Below are positions 17,039 through 25,309 of a DNA stretch of 38,345 bases, one piece after another. Position 1 is the stretch's first letter. Every line of letters starts with the position of its first letter. A model generated the notes under the pieces. It saw nothing but the letters and a program-made list of their open reading frames with translations. It did not search any database and had not been told where the DNA came from. This DNA is from Tychonema litorale BBK16 (GTDB taxonomy: Bacteria; Cyanobacteriota; Cyanobacteriia; Cyanobacteriales; Microcoleaceae). The position numbers were made by a program, and so were the translations under genes. The stretch spans positions 1-38,345 of the forward strand of contig NZ_JAKJHX010000039.1 in NCBI RefSeq assembly GCF_021648855.1, given 5' to 3'.

Positions 17039-17515
17039 TTAAATGCCAACGCCGGCAGCTTCTGCACCCATTTCTAAAATAGTGCCGCGCAGAAAATCAA
17101 TTTGCTGCTGAAAGTCCATGCCTTGAATCTTGCCTAATAAGGCTTTTCCTGCTTCGGGCAACTGATAGTCGGGAGGTACGGGAATAATAGTTCCTTCGTC
17201 CATTCCTACTGCTAGAAAATACCAAAAAGCCAGCTTGGTTTCTGGACTCATCGAGCCGTACATCCGGCTAATTTCTGTATTGGCTTTTGAGGCAATATCA
17301 CGCATAACTTGCAGTTGTTCGACCTGGGGCAAAGCCTTAACTTGCTCGAACAAACCCTGAGCGATTTCGGAACCAGAAGCACCGGGAGCAGCAGGGGTGA
17401 TCGACTTGCCCATTTCTGTGTAAACAAACCACAACAAACCTAATTGGTCGTCTATACTCAAGGTCTTGATGTCTGCTTTTCCTTGGTCGTAAGCACCGGC
17501 AGTGGTAAATGTCAT
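17039..17515 (-). CDS. Helical carotenoid protein (OCP N-terminal-domain homologue)
   Basis: A 158-residue soluble all-alpha carotenoid-binding protein, homologous to the effector half of orange carotenoid protein. Matching features are DDQLGLLWFVYTEMGKSIT (Trp29 and Tyr32 equivalent to the carotenoid-contacting W41 and Y44), AAPGA, and KLAFWYFLAVGMDEG (Trp98 equivalent to W110). An Arg in FLRGTILEMG matches the OCP arginine at the domain interface. Such proteins quench singlet oxygen and in some clades phycobilisome excitation; the clade is not determined here. GGAGG five bases before the ATG at 17513-17515 fixes the start, not the TTG four codons upstream. No CTD homologue or carotenoid oxygenase gene is adjacent. 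Confidence 0.9.
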   Translation of the reverse strand: MTFTTAGAYDQGKADIKTLSIDDQLGLLWFVYTEMGKSITPAAPGASGSEIAQGLFEQVKALPQVEQLQVMRDIASKANTEISRMYGSMSPETKLAFWYFLAVGMDEGTIIPVPPDYQLPEAGKALLGKIQGMDFQQQIDFLRGTILEMGAEAAGVGI

Positions 17516-17820
17516 TCGAGCCTCCAAAATAATATAAATTGCTCAGTTTTCTGATTTATTGGGAAAACTGTTTTTACTACTTAATGAAAGTTAGCAAATA
17601 AATACTTACGCTTGAATCTTGCTTAAGACAGAGATGATCCCCGACGTAAATTCATGGAGTAACCTTGCCTAAAATTGGAAGATTTGTAACCAAAGGATGA
17701 GCCAAATTTTCCAATATTGTGATTTACGAATGCTACCAGATTTGATATCAGTCAAAAAAAATAGGCTAGCTTTTGGCCAGCCTATCGTCAGGAGAACTAC
17801 ACATGAAACTCTTTGAAACT
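17516..17820. other. Intergenic region upstream of the helical carotenoid protein gene
   Basis: This 305-bp region holds the promoter region of the carotenoid-protein gene (read leftwards) and, at its right end, the terminator of the large repeat membrane protein gene. No ORF is supportable. I could not fix promoter hexamers. Confidence 0.5.
17754..17785 (-). terminator. Rho-independent terminator of the repeat membrane protein gene
   Basis: On the minus strand a ten-pair stem (ATAGGCTGGC with GCTAGCCTAT, one G-U pair) around loop CAAAA is followed directly by eight T. It lies 36 bases after the stop codon of the 1022-residue protein. Confidence 0.9.
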
Positions 17821-20800
17821 TTAGCTAAACAAACCCGAAATTCCGCCGACTGCGATCGCACCTGCTAGGGCCGAAACAGCTACAGAAGTCAGAGCCGTAC
17901 CGAACAACCACCAAGCCGCAGTTGCAGCAGCTTCTCGCGCTTCTTCTGCTTGCTTTTTGGCGTTGTGCTTGATTTGTTTGATGCGTTTTTTGGCTGATTC
18001 TTGCAGGCGTTCCGATCGCAAGATAACGCTATCCCGCGCTCCTTCCATTTGGTCAACAATGCGGTGAGCGTCTGTCTCGGAAATGTCCGAACGAGAGCTG
18101 AGAATTGCGACTAAAGTACCGCGATCGAACTCACCCAAACGTTCCTTAAGCGCATCAAATCCCGCTTCTGGGTCGTCAAACACTTTGCGGAAATCGCGTT
18201 TGATGCCTTCATAATTGAGTTCAGGGCGATCGAGAGAATTCAGGTAATCGCGAATTCGACCGAAAATACCGTCTAGTGCCGACTGAAACTTCTCTTGAAC
18301 CATTTGAACTTGTTCGACAACTTGGTTGCGGACAGATTCAATTTGGTCGGCAATTTTGTTAGCTTCCTCTTCGGAAATGTCTTCCCGCTGTGACAGCAAT
18401 GCTACTAAAGTCGATCGATCGAAGTGCTTCACGCGATCGCCCAAACTTTGCATCCCAGCCCCCGGTTCGTTAAACAACAACTGCAAATCGCGTTTGATAC
18501 CTTCGGGATTGAGTTCTTCCTTATTGGTATTCTGCAAGTAATTTTCCAAGCTTCCTTGGAAATCGCGGACAGTTTTCTGAGCGCGAGAAGCCAAGCGGCG
18601 CGGCGATTTGACGATGGTGCGGAGTGAATCTTGGACGCGATCGATCGTTTTATTTATCTGTTCTTCGCTCAAATCTTCCCGCTGCGAAAGCAACTTCACT
18701 AAGGTTTCGCGATCGACCTGAGAAAGCCTTTCCCTGAGCGCCAAAGCACCCTCTTTGGGATTTTCAAACAATTTGGTCAAATCCTGGTTGATACCTTCAG
18801 GATCGAGTTCTTCCAGGTTTGTATTCCGCAGGTACTCGCCAATCTTAGTTGTAACTTCTTCGTACTGCTCCTTAGCTTTATCTGCAACTATTTGAGGCGC
18901 GTGGATAATGTTATCGCGCACCGATTCTATCTTGTCGATCGCCTGATTTACCTGTTCCTCGCTGAGGTCTTGGCGCTGTGACAGCAATTGCACCAGCGTA
19001 TCGCGATCGAATTGAGATAAGCGTTCACCCAGCGCTTTCAAGCCTGCTTGCGGGTCTTCAAACAAAGTTTTGAACTCGCGCTCGATACCTTCAGGATTGA
19101 GTTCTTCCTTGTTAGTATTGCGGAGATATTCTTCTACCTTTTGCCGCACTTCTTGCGCTTTCGATTTCGCTTGCTCTTGCAATTCCTGAGCTTTAGAAAT
19201 CACTCGATCGCGCGAACTTTCAAGTCTGCCGATTAATTGATCGGCTTCTTCGGGGCTGAAATCTTCCCGCTGGCCGAGCAACTGTACCAAAGTATCGCGA
19301 TCGAAGTGTGACAGGCGATCGCGCAAAGCCTCAAAACCAGCATCCCGGTCTTCCAACAGCGCTTGAAAATCCTTTTCGATACCTTCAGGATTCAATTCAT
19401 CCTTGCCAGTCGATCGTAAATAATTCTCAATCCGACTCCGCAAATCTTGAGACTGTTCTTGACCCGCAGCAGTTTGCAGAGTTTCCAAAACTTCCATACG
19501 GATACTTTCAAGCTGTGCTGTAATTTCCGCAGCCTGTTCTGGATCGAACCCCTCGCGGCGGTTGAGCACCCCTACAAAATACTCTGGATTTAACATCTCT
19601 AATTGGCGCAAAACAGCCCCAGGAGAAGCATCAGGATCGTAGAGTACATCTCTGAATTCCTGTTTGATTGTCTCTCTGTTTAAGTGCCAAGGCTGAGCAT
19701 TCAGCAAATAATTTTCTACATCAGCCTTAACTGTATTAAAAGGCAATGCAGGCAATTTTTCAGCTACCTTAGACCCCAGAGATTTAGCTTGTTCGGTTCC
19801 TTTTGCGGTCAATTCCTTTAACTTACCGGAAATTTTTTCCACATCTAAATCAGACAAATCCGTCCGCGACAGCACAGTTCCGACTAGAGCTTCAACACCC
19901 AACTGCATCGCTCGGTTCATCACCCCACCGCTGCGTTCAGATTTGTCTGATTTAGTCTCAATAATTTGAGACAACTTGGCGTTTAGTTCGTCAGACTTTA
20001 GCAAATCGGGTGCAGCAAATTTCAGAAAATCAACCAACTCTAACTTCGGGTCTTTTTGTTGTTGCTGCTGACCGAATGCTTGCTTCCAAACGCCTTCAAG
20101 TTGGTCAGCCACTTGATTTACTTCATCTTTAGAGAAGTCAGTGCGACTGCTAACTAAATCCACAAAAGTCTGGCGGTTAACATTCTTCAGAACATCGCTT
20201 CCCGCCAAAGACTTGATATCGGCATCGCCTAGCAACTTTTCAAATTGACTGCGAATATCTTTGACATCCAGCTTCGGTAACTGCAAAGAACCGACATAAT
20301 CTTGTACCGTTTCGCGAATGCTATCCGGGTCTATAGCCGAACTCAATTCGCGGCGGACAGCAGCCACAGATGCCTCTACAGTATTCACCATTTGGTCGCT
20401 TGCCATCTTCCCGCTCATGGCTGCACCGGCAGTACCCATCACGCCTTGAACGCCGGAAAAAGCAGTTTTTATCAAGGAACCAATCAACGAACCGACGGCG
20501 CTAGAACCCAGCCATACCAGCGTTAAAAAGTACGCTGCCCAGATCACAACACCAATAATTGCTGCTCCATCTACGCTAGCGATTGAAGTCAATTTGACTG
20601 CGAGAAAACAAGCCAAAAATAAGGCAATGTTGACTGTTACTAAAATCCAACCGCCTACTAGACCTTCAGTTTTGCGAATTTTAGTGCCTAAACTTTCGGA
20701 TTCATCATCATCGTCATCAGGTAAAGCCTCATCCCAATTAGAGATTTTGGCTGCGATCGAGAAATTTGTCAACAGAAATTGGAAGCCGAAAGCCATAATG

Positions 20801-20889
20801 ACTCCGGCGATTAATGATACAAAAAACTGTGGGCTTAAAAACATCAGCCCTCCGATATCGGGATGGTCGTATTGTAAGTTTTCCAACAT
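17821..20889 (-). CDS. Large membrane protein with about eight ~98-residue helical repeats, function unknown
   Basis: A 1022-residue protein. Three hydrophobic helices occupy the first 150 residues, and a final one lies at about 990-1020 (WWLFGTALTSVAVSALAG). Between them are six clear repeats beginning near residues 391, 485, 584, 684, 780 and 879, and two degenerate ones before them. Each repeat reads roughly ENYLRNTNKEELNPEGI, then FDRDTLVQLLSQR, then DLSEEQ, then IESVRD, joined by charged coiled-coil linkers such as AQELQEQAKSKAQEVR. I do not recognise the family. A membrane-tethered scaffold or tension-bearing filament is an inference. GGAGG six bases before the ATG at 20887-20889 fixes the start, 12 codons inside the longest frame. 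Confidence 0.85.
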   Translation of the reverse strand: MLENLQYDHPDIGGLMFLSPQFFVSLIAGVIMAFGFQFLLTNFSIAAKISNWDEALPDDDDDESESLGTKIRKTEGLVGGWILVTVNIALFLACFLAVKLTSIASVDGAAIIGVVIWAAYFLTLVWLGSSAVGSLIGSLIKTAFSGVQGVMGTAGAAMSGKMASDQMVNTVEASVAAVRRELSSAIDPDSIRETVQDYVGSLQLPKLDVKDIRSQFEKLLGDADIKSLAGSDVLKNVNRQTFVDLVSSRTDFSKDEVNQVADQLEGVWKQAFGQQQQQKDPKLELVDFLKFAAPDLLKSDELNAKLSQIIETKSDKSERSGGVMNRAMQLGVEALVGTVLSRTDLSDLDVEKISGKLKELTAKGTEQAKSLGSKVAEKLPALPFNTVKADVENYLLNAQPWHLNRETIKQEFRDVLYDPDASPGAVLRQLEMLNPEYFVGVLNRREGFDPEQAAEITAQLESIRMEVLETLQTAAGQEQSQDLRSRIENYLRSTGKDELNPEGIEKDFQALLEDRDAGFEALRDRLSHFDRDTLVQLLGQREDFSPEEADQLIGRLESSRDRVISKAQELQEQAKSKAQEVRQKVEEYLRNTNKEELNPEGIEREFKTLFEDPQAGLKALGERLSQFDRDTLVQLLSQRQDLSEEQVNQAIDKIESVRDNIIHAPQIVADKAKEQYEEVTTKIGEYLRNTNLEELDPEGINQDLTKLFENPKEGALALRERLSQVDRETLVKLLSQREDLSEEQINKTIDRVQDSLRTIVKSPRRLASRAQKTVRDFQGSLENYLQNTNKEELNPEGIKRDLQLLFNEPGAGMQSLGDRVKHFDRSTLVALLSQREDISEEEANKIADQIESVRNQVVEQVQMVQEKFQSALDGIFGRIRDYLNSLDRPELNYEGIKRDFRKVFDDPEAGFDALKERLGEFDRGTLVAILSSRSDISETDAHRIVDQMEGARDSVILRSERLQESAKKRIKQIKHNAKKQAEEAREAAATAAWWLFGTALTSVAVSALAGAIAVGGISGLFS

Positions 20890-21319
20890 AATCTGCCTCC
20901 TAAATTTTTTAGCCAAATTAGGCACAGTGAAACCTATCCCCAGATTTGTGCAAGGAAACTTTGCAATCTTTTAGATAGTTTTTTGCCTGTTTCAAAAGTT
21001 GTGACTTCCGAGTTACTCGCTACTGAGCGGAAGTCTGCCATTTTGGCAAATGTATCAGTAGGGATGCTTCCAAACTCCGCACTCAAAACTCATAACTTTT
21101 AGCGTTCTGGTTATGTCTATATACTTATCATGGCGGTTGAGGCTTCTAAATGAATCCATCTAAAGTCTGAAATTAGTTTTCAATAAATATCAAAATAAGT
21201 AGAAATGCAGAGTTTGCTTAATGGAAGTAAATCTGACGTAAAGGGCGATCGCCACCAATGATCTACAGTAGTAAGGTGTGCTGTGGAACACCATATATAT
21301 CGTAGAGTTCACTACCGAG
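20890..21319. other. 430-bp intergenic region with a repeated motif
   Basis: Upstream region of the repeat membrane protein gene and downstream flank of the Rpn C-terminal duplicate. It holds ATATACTTATCATG plus GCGGTTGAGG at 21119-21143, also found at 4119-4147. From about 21292 it contains the 3' flank that was co-duplicated with the Rpn C-terminal gene (TATCGTAGAGTTCACTACCG). No ORF or clear promoter. Confidence 0.45.
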
Positions 21320-21613
21320 TTAGGATTCCGTTTGATTGTGAGGGTGAAAACGAGCTAGTAATTGCGATCGATCGAGCTGCATAATCATTCGCGTGCGATC
21401 GATGAATTCTAGTTGAAGCAAAGGCTCAATTATTTGGGCTAATTCTTCATCAATTTCGCCAAATCTTACTTGTAGTATATTCTCAACAGTCTGGCATTTA
21501 ATTTGCTGAAAACCTTGCTGAAAACCTTGCTGAAAGCCTTGCTGAAAGCCTTGCTGAAAACCTTGCTGAGTTGCTTCTTCAAGCCGTTGTAAATAGAGGG
21601 GTGATAGTTCCAT
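21320..21613 (-). CDS. Stand-alone C-terminal Rpn-like domain with QQGF tetrapeptide repeats, candidate RpnS-type antitoxin
   Basis: A 97-residue protein that aligns end to end with residues 221-314 of the adjacent Rpn-like protein: MELSPLYLQRLEEAT, then five QQGF units, then VENILQVRFGEIDEELAQII and LLARF. Homology at the DNA level starts about 15 bases before the ATG, so GGAG with a six-base spacer is retained. It continues about 35 bases past the stop, so this is a partial gene duplication. In Escherichia coli the equivalent C-terminal domains are made from internal starts and inhibit the full-length Rpn toxin. Whether this copy is expressed or active is inference; it could equally be a decaying fragment, though its frame is intact. 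Confidence 0.65.
   Translation of the reverse strand: MELSPLYLQRLEEATQQGFQQGFQQGFQQGFQQGFQQIKCQTVENILQVRFGEIDEELAQIIEPLLQLEFIDRTRMIMQLDRSQLLARFHPHNQTES
21490..21572. repeat. 12-bp tandem repeat encoding QQGF
   Basis: Near-perfect 12-bp units (CTTGCTGAAAAC / CTTGCTGAAAGC on the plus strand) encode Gln-Gln-Gly-Phe on the minus strand. The paralogous gene has a parallel array at about 21885-21940 with units encoding QQGI. The arrays differ in unit number and sequence. The period keeps the reading frame, so slippage changes length by four residues at a time. Confidence 0.85.
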
Positions 21614-21697
21614 AATTAACTCCAGATTGGATCGAGATATAATAAATAATAAAGTGATATTTAGCGCACCCTACATATCGTAGAGTGCGCTACCGAG

Positions 21698-22642
21698 TTA
21701 GGATTCTGGTTGGTTTTGCGACGCATCGAAACGAGCTAGTAATTCAGAGCGATCGAGCAGCATAATCAGCCGCATACGATCGAGGGGTTCTAGTTGAATC
21801 AAAGGCTCGATTATTTGGGCTAATTCTTCATCAATCTCACTAAATTTTGCTTTTAGCAGATTTTCAACCTCCTGGCGTTGAGCGCGCTGAATACCTTGCT
21901 GAATACCTTGCTGAATACCTTGTTGGATACCTCGCTGAGTTGCATCTTCCAGCCGTTGCAAGTAGAGGGGTGACAGTTCCATAATTAACTCCCGATCTTC
22001 TCGATCTATATCTTGGCGAACTTCTAATATCGTTCGCAAGTTGTACAACAATTCTAACGCATTCAACCGAAACACATTATCAGAGGGTAGTTCTCTCAAT
22101 TCGGCAACCGCTTGCTTCTGCACGTTTCCCTTCCCTAAAACTCTCAGCCACAGCGTTTCTGGAGTGCGGGGGAGTTGGTGAATCGCAATAATTGCTGCTT
22201 TCAGAGACGGGCCCAGGAAATAAACTCCATTTACCCAATTTTCCGGTTCTGGAAGCGCTCGAAATCCAGCTAGCATGATGTCGGAAACAGTTGGCGACAG
22301 TATCCAAAGTTGGGGCAAGTCTGCCTCTACAATGCGGGTATTTTCTCTAGTTGCGATGCGTTCAAATTCGGCGTGGAGGTCAAAAAGTTTGCCCAGACAA
22401 CTGCGAATTTCTGCGGATTGGACGGGACTGCGGAATGGTTCAAATACAGCGGGTTTTGCTGCGATTTGACCCAGAATTCCGAGGGCTGTCGCATCGATTT
22501 CTGGTTCTGCTTTCGGAGAAAATAAAACATCAAGCTGTCTCACTTCTCCAGCAATGTCGCGGCTGGTTTCTACATTACCGAAAGGGGTTAATAATTCTTT
22601 CAGATACTGTTTCGCAAATTGGTCATGGATGAATCTAGTCAT
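21698..22642 (-). CDS. Rpn-like (recombination-promoting nuclease family) protein with internal translation start
   Basis: A 314-residue member of the cyanobacterial family that opens MTRFIHDQFAKQYLKELLTP and is usually labelled Rpn-family nuclease or DUF4351-type. EVRQLDVLF (33-41) would supply the PD-(D/E)XK aspartate. The second motif, around PQLWILSPT (110-118), lacks an obvious E-x-K, so catalytic competence is uncertain. Residues 195-219 lead into MELSPLYLQRLEDAT (221-235), a four-unit QGI-type repeat (237-252) and an amphipathic C-terminal domain. Met221 is preceded by GGGAG with six bases between, a good internal ribosome-binding site for a 94-residue product. The main ATG has no strong Shine-Dalgarno and is preceded by an AT-rich interspersed repeat (22645-22675). 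Confidence 0.78.
   Translation of the reverse strand: MTRFIHDQFAKQYLKELLTPFGNVETSRDIAGEVRQLDVLFSPKAEPEIDATALGILGQIAAKPAVFEPFRSPVQSAEIRSCLGKLFDLHAEFERIATRENTRIVEADLPQLWILSPTVSDIMLAGFRALPEPENWVNGVYFLGPSLKAAIIAIHQLPRTPETLWLRVLGKGNVQKQAVAELRELPSDNVFRLNALELLYNLRTILEVRQDIDREDRELIMELSPLYLQRLEDATQRGIQQGIQQGIQQGIQRAQRQEVENLLKAKFSEIDEELAQIIEPLIQLEPLDRMRLIMLLDRSELLARFDASQNQPES
21980..21993 (-). promoter_or_regulatory. Internal ribosome-binding site and ATG within the Rpn-like gene
   Basis: GGGAG (21989-21993, minus strand), six spacer bases and an in-frame ATG (21980-21982). The same arrangement starts the neighbouring 97-residue gene (GGAG at 21620-21623, ATG at 21611-21613). It could direct synthesis of a 94-residue C-terminal protein from the same mRNA. 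Confidence 0.55.
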
Positions 22643-22644
22643 TC

Positions 22645-22675
22645 GATTTTAGATTTTAGATTGAGGATTGAGAAT
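22645..22675. repeat. AT-rich interspersed repeat (TAGATTTTAGATT type)
   Basis: Copies of GATTTTAGATTTTAGATTGAGG just upstream of the Rpn-like start codon, a microsatellite seen across cyanobacterial intergenic DNA. A related sequence (CCCAAATCCCAAGTTCACAA) lies in frame inside the GNAT gene at about 9049-9080. Confidence 0.55.
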
Positions 22676-22690
22676 TAGTGAGCAGCATAG

Positions 22691-22996
22691 CTAGGAATTT
22701 TTGCCACAGCATTTACCCTCACAGTTGCGAAGGCTGCGAATGCAGCCATACTCCTCGAAGCGTTGGGCGTGTTTGCGAACAGTAGGATAGGCCAATAAAT
22801 ATAATGGAATTCCGGTTAGTTTGTAAAACAATCGACCAGCAGCATGAAGAATATCCCAAATTTCATTCAAGCTAGGTTCTGAAACAAACTCTCCTATTTC
22901 ATCTGTTAAGGCAACCCACTGCGATCGCACAGTAGAATTGTGACACTCATCAAATGCTGCCATACCTTTTTGGTAGTTTTGCAAAATCTTATTCAT
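22691..22996 (-). CDS. Small protein of unknown function, weakly MazG-like
   Basis: A 101-residue, mainly helical protein. The segment WVALTDEIGEFVSEPSLNEI (about 27-46), followed by WDILHAAGR, carries an ExxE...ExxD pattern like the magnesium site of all-alpha NTP pyrophosphohydrolases (MazG/MazG-like). The rest (LTGIPLYLLAYPTVRKHAQRFEEYGCIRS) does not match that family strongly. The C-terminus has a Cys-rich tail (CEGKCCGKNS). It is near the Rpn-like gene on the same strand, with 48 bp between, so co-transcription is possible. The MazG link is a hypothesis. Confidence 0.6.
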   Translation of the reverse strand: MNKILQNYQKGMAAFDECHNSTVRSQWVALTDEIGEFVSEPSLNEIWDILHAAGRLFYKLTGIPLYLLAYPTVRKHAQRFEEYGCIRSLRNCEGKCCGKNS

Positions 22997-23082
22997 AATA
23001 TCTAATCAAATCTGCCTCACCTCTGATAATATCAGAAGTTAATGTGAGATTACAATCGTTCAGTCATTAAAGGAAATCAGCC

Positions 23083-25137
23083 ATGCGACTATCTCAAATG
23101 CTTTTCGTCACCCTGCGGGAAGATCCAGCCGAAGCAGAAATTCCCAGCCACAAACTATTACTCCGTGCGGGATACATCCGCCGCATCGGTAGCGGTATTT
23201 ACGCTTATCTGCCGTTAATGTGGCGTGTTCTCAAAAAAGTCTCCCAAATTGTGCGCGAAGAAATGGATGCTACCGGCGCTCAAGAATGTCTTTTGCCGCA
23301 ACTGCAACCTGCCGATTTGTGGCGGGAATCGGGCCGCTGGGATACCTACACTCAGGCTGAAGGTATCATGTTTGCTCTGACAGATCGTCGCGATACAGAA
23401 TTGGGATTGGGCCCAACTCATGAAGAAGTAATTACTACAATTGCTAAAGATATGATTCGTTCTTATCGGCAATTACCTACACATTTGTATCAAATTCAAA
23501 CTAAGTTTCGTGATGAAATTCGCCCTCGTTTTGGCTTGATGCGCGGTCGTGAATTCATTATGAAAGATGGCTATTCTTTCCATACAAATGAAGAAAGCCT
23601 GAAAAAAACTTATCAGGATATGGCTCAAGCTTATAGCAATATGCTACGCCGATCTGGCTTGCAATTCCGAGCAGTAGATGCTGATTCTGGCGCAATTGGC
23701 GGTTCTGGTTCTCAAGAGTTTATGGTGTTGGCTGAAGCGGGTGAAGATGAGGTTCTCTATACTGAAGATGGTCAGTATGCTGCTAATTTAGAAAAGGCTG
23801 TTTCAATACCTGCTGATACTGAAGCCTCGCCCTTTGCAAGTTTTGAAAAGCGGGAGACTCCGGGGACTGAAACTATTGAAAAACTCTGCAAATTTTTCAA
23901 GTGTTCTCCTACTCAAGTTGTCAAAAATGTACTTTATCAGGCAGTTTATGACAGTGGTATCACAGTTCTGGTGCTGGTAAGCATTCGCGGCGACCAAGAT
24001 GTCAATCAGGTAAAATTGCTGAATGAATTAACTAAATTAGCGGGAGATTATCAAGCAAAAACAATCCTATTTCTGACAGTGCCCGATGCGGAAGCTCAGC
24101 AAAAATGGGCGGCTAAATCTTTACCTCTGGGTTATATGGCTCCCGATGTTGCTGATGATTATATTGCCTCGAACCCCCCCCAACCCCCCCTTACTAAGGG
24201 GGGGCTAAAAGACTCGACTCTCCCCCTTACTAAGGGGGGGCAACAAGACTCCACTCCCCCCCTTGGTAAGGGGGGGCAACAAGACTCCACTCCCCCCCTT
24301 GGTAAGGGGGGGCTAAAAGACTCGAATCCCCCCCTTGGTAAGGGGGGGCTAAAAGACTCGAATCCCCCCCTTGATAAGGGGGGGCTAAAAGACTCGAATC
24401 CCCCCCTTGGTAAGGGGGGGCAAGGGGGGGTATCTCCGAAGTTTTTGCGTTTGGTCGATCGCACCGCAGTCTATCTCACAAACTTTGTCACGGGATCTAA
24501 CGAACTAGGATACCACGTTGTGGGAGCCAATTGGGACAAAGAATTTCCCCTACCGAGTTTAGCAGTAGATGTCAGAAAAGCCAAAAAAGGCGATCGGGCA
24601 ATTCACAATTCCGAACAAACCTTACAAACCGCCAGAGGAATTGAAGTCGGGCACATCTTCCAACTAGGCACAAAATACTCCCAAGCAATGGGCGCCACCT
24701 ACACCAACGAACAAGGCGAAGAAATGCCTTTAGTTATGGGTTGCTACGGCGTTGGTGTATCGCGTTTAGCCCAATCTGCCGTAGAACAATCCTACGACAA
24801 AGACGGCATAATTTGGCCAGTGGCGATCGCCCCGTATCATGTAATCATCTGCATCCCCAATATTTCCGACGCTCAACAAGTAGAAGTCGCTGAAAAACTC
24901 TACGCAGAACTCAACCAATCAGGCATTGAAACCCTGTTAGACGATCGCGACGAACGAGCCGGAGTTAAATTCAAAGATGCCGATTTAATTGGTATTCCTT
25001 ATCGGATTGTGACTGGTCGTTCGTTAAAAACAGGCAAAGTAGAAGTCGTGGAAAGAGCAACTCACAAATCACAAGAAATCCCCATTGATGAAGTCAATTC
25101 TACCTTGAGAAATTGGATAGAAGCAGCCATCAAATGA
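23083..25137 (+). CDS. proS: Prolyl-tRNA synthetase (bacterial type) with in-frame repeat insertion
   Basis: A 684-residue class II synthetase charging tRNA-Pro. The bacterial-type N-terminus ([19 protein letters not shown]...[21 protein letters not shown]), class II motif 2 ([21 protein letters not shown]), motif 3 ([10 protein letters not shown]) and the C-terminal anticodon-binding domain (IICIPNIS...[20 protein letters not shown]) are intact. The editing (INS) domain occupies about 225-500. It carries an 87-residue insert (about 364-452) made of repeated 12-residue units such as [12 protein letters not shown] and [12 protein letters not shown]. Without it the length, about 597, is normal for the family. 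The frame is preserved, so the gene is presumably functional with the insert looped out. Confidence 0.95.
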   Translation: MRLSQMLFVTLREDPAEAEIPSHKLLLRAGYIRRIGSGIYAYLPLMWRVLKKVSQIVREEMDATGAQECLLPQLQPADLWRESGRWDTYTQAEGIMFALTDRRDTELGLGPTHEEVITTIAKDMIRSYRQLPTHLYQIQTKFRDEIRPRFGLMRGREFIMKDGYSFHTNEESLKKTYQDMAQAYSNMLRRSGLQFRAVDADSGAIGGSGSQEFMVLAEAGEDEVLYTEDGQYAANLEKAVSIPADTEASPFASFEKRETPGTETIEKLCKFFKCSPTQVVKNVLYQAVYDSGITVLVLVSIRGDQDVNQVKLLNELTKLAGDYQAKTILFLTVPDAEAQQKWAAKSLPLGYMAPDVADDYIASNPPQPPLTKGGLKDSTLPLTKGGQQDSTPPLGKGGQQDSTPPLGKGGLKDSNPPLGKGGLKDSNPPLDKGGLKDSNPPLGKGGQGGVSPKFLRLVDRTAVYLTNFVTGSNELGYHVVGANWDKEFPLPSLAVDVRKAKKGDRAIHNSEQTLQTARGIEVGHIFQLGTKYSQAMGATYTNEQGEEMPLVMGCYGVGVSRLAQSAVEQSYDKDGIIWPVAIAPYHVIICIPNISDAQQVEVAEKLYAELNQSGIETLLDDRDERAGVKFKDADLIGIPYRIVTGRSLKTGKVEVVERATHKSQEIPIDEVNSTLRNWIEAAIK
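24171..24431. repeat. 36-bp tandem repeat within proS (C7/G7 palindromic units)
   Basis: About seven units of 36 bp. Each has a run of about seven C, a TTGGTAA or TTACTAA centre, a run of seven G, and a 15-bp linker (CTAAAAGACTCGAAT or CAACAAGACTCCACT). Each unit could form a hairpin. The period is a multiple of three, so every unit adds 12 residues. A related GC-rich palindrome is inside the element at 25188-25290. Confidence 0.92.
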
Positions 25138-25187
25138 GCTTTTTCTTCAATCCCCTCAATCCCGAATTGGGCTATACCTAGCTCAAG

Positions 25188-25290
25188 TATAGCAATCCTA
25201 AATCATTTGTGAATTTCTTACTCCCTCCCCTTAGTAAGGGGAGGGGAGGGGTGGGGTAAAAAATTTGCGACTCCTGCAAGGATTGCTATA
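25188..25290. mobile_element. 103-bp MITE-like inverted-repeat element
   Basis: Terminal inverted repeats TATAGCAATCCT (25188-25199) and AGGATTGCTATA (25279-25290) flank imperfect inner arms (AATTTCTTAC / ATTTTTTACC type). At the core is a CTCCCTCCCC...GGGGAGGGGAGG palindrome. There is no ORF. No target duplication was found. It lies just upstream of the cyclase remnant. Confidence 0.7.
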
Positions 25291-25309
25291 GCTTTAGTTG
25301 CTGTTGCAG

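Noticed and set aside
21320..22642. Assembly error duplicating the 3' end of the Rpn-like gene
   Set aside because: The copies differ at many positions, in repeat sequence and in repeat number, so this is an old duplication and not a mis-assembly.
24171..24431. Possible CRISPR array
   Set aside because: The repeated units have no unique spacers; the 36-bp unit repeats as a whole and lies in frame within proS.
24159..24464. Minus-strand ORF rich in PPLPRGG units
   Set aside because: It is the antisense reading of the palindromic repeat in proS.
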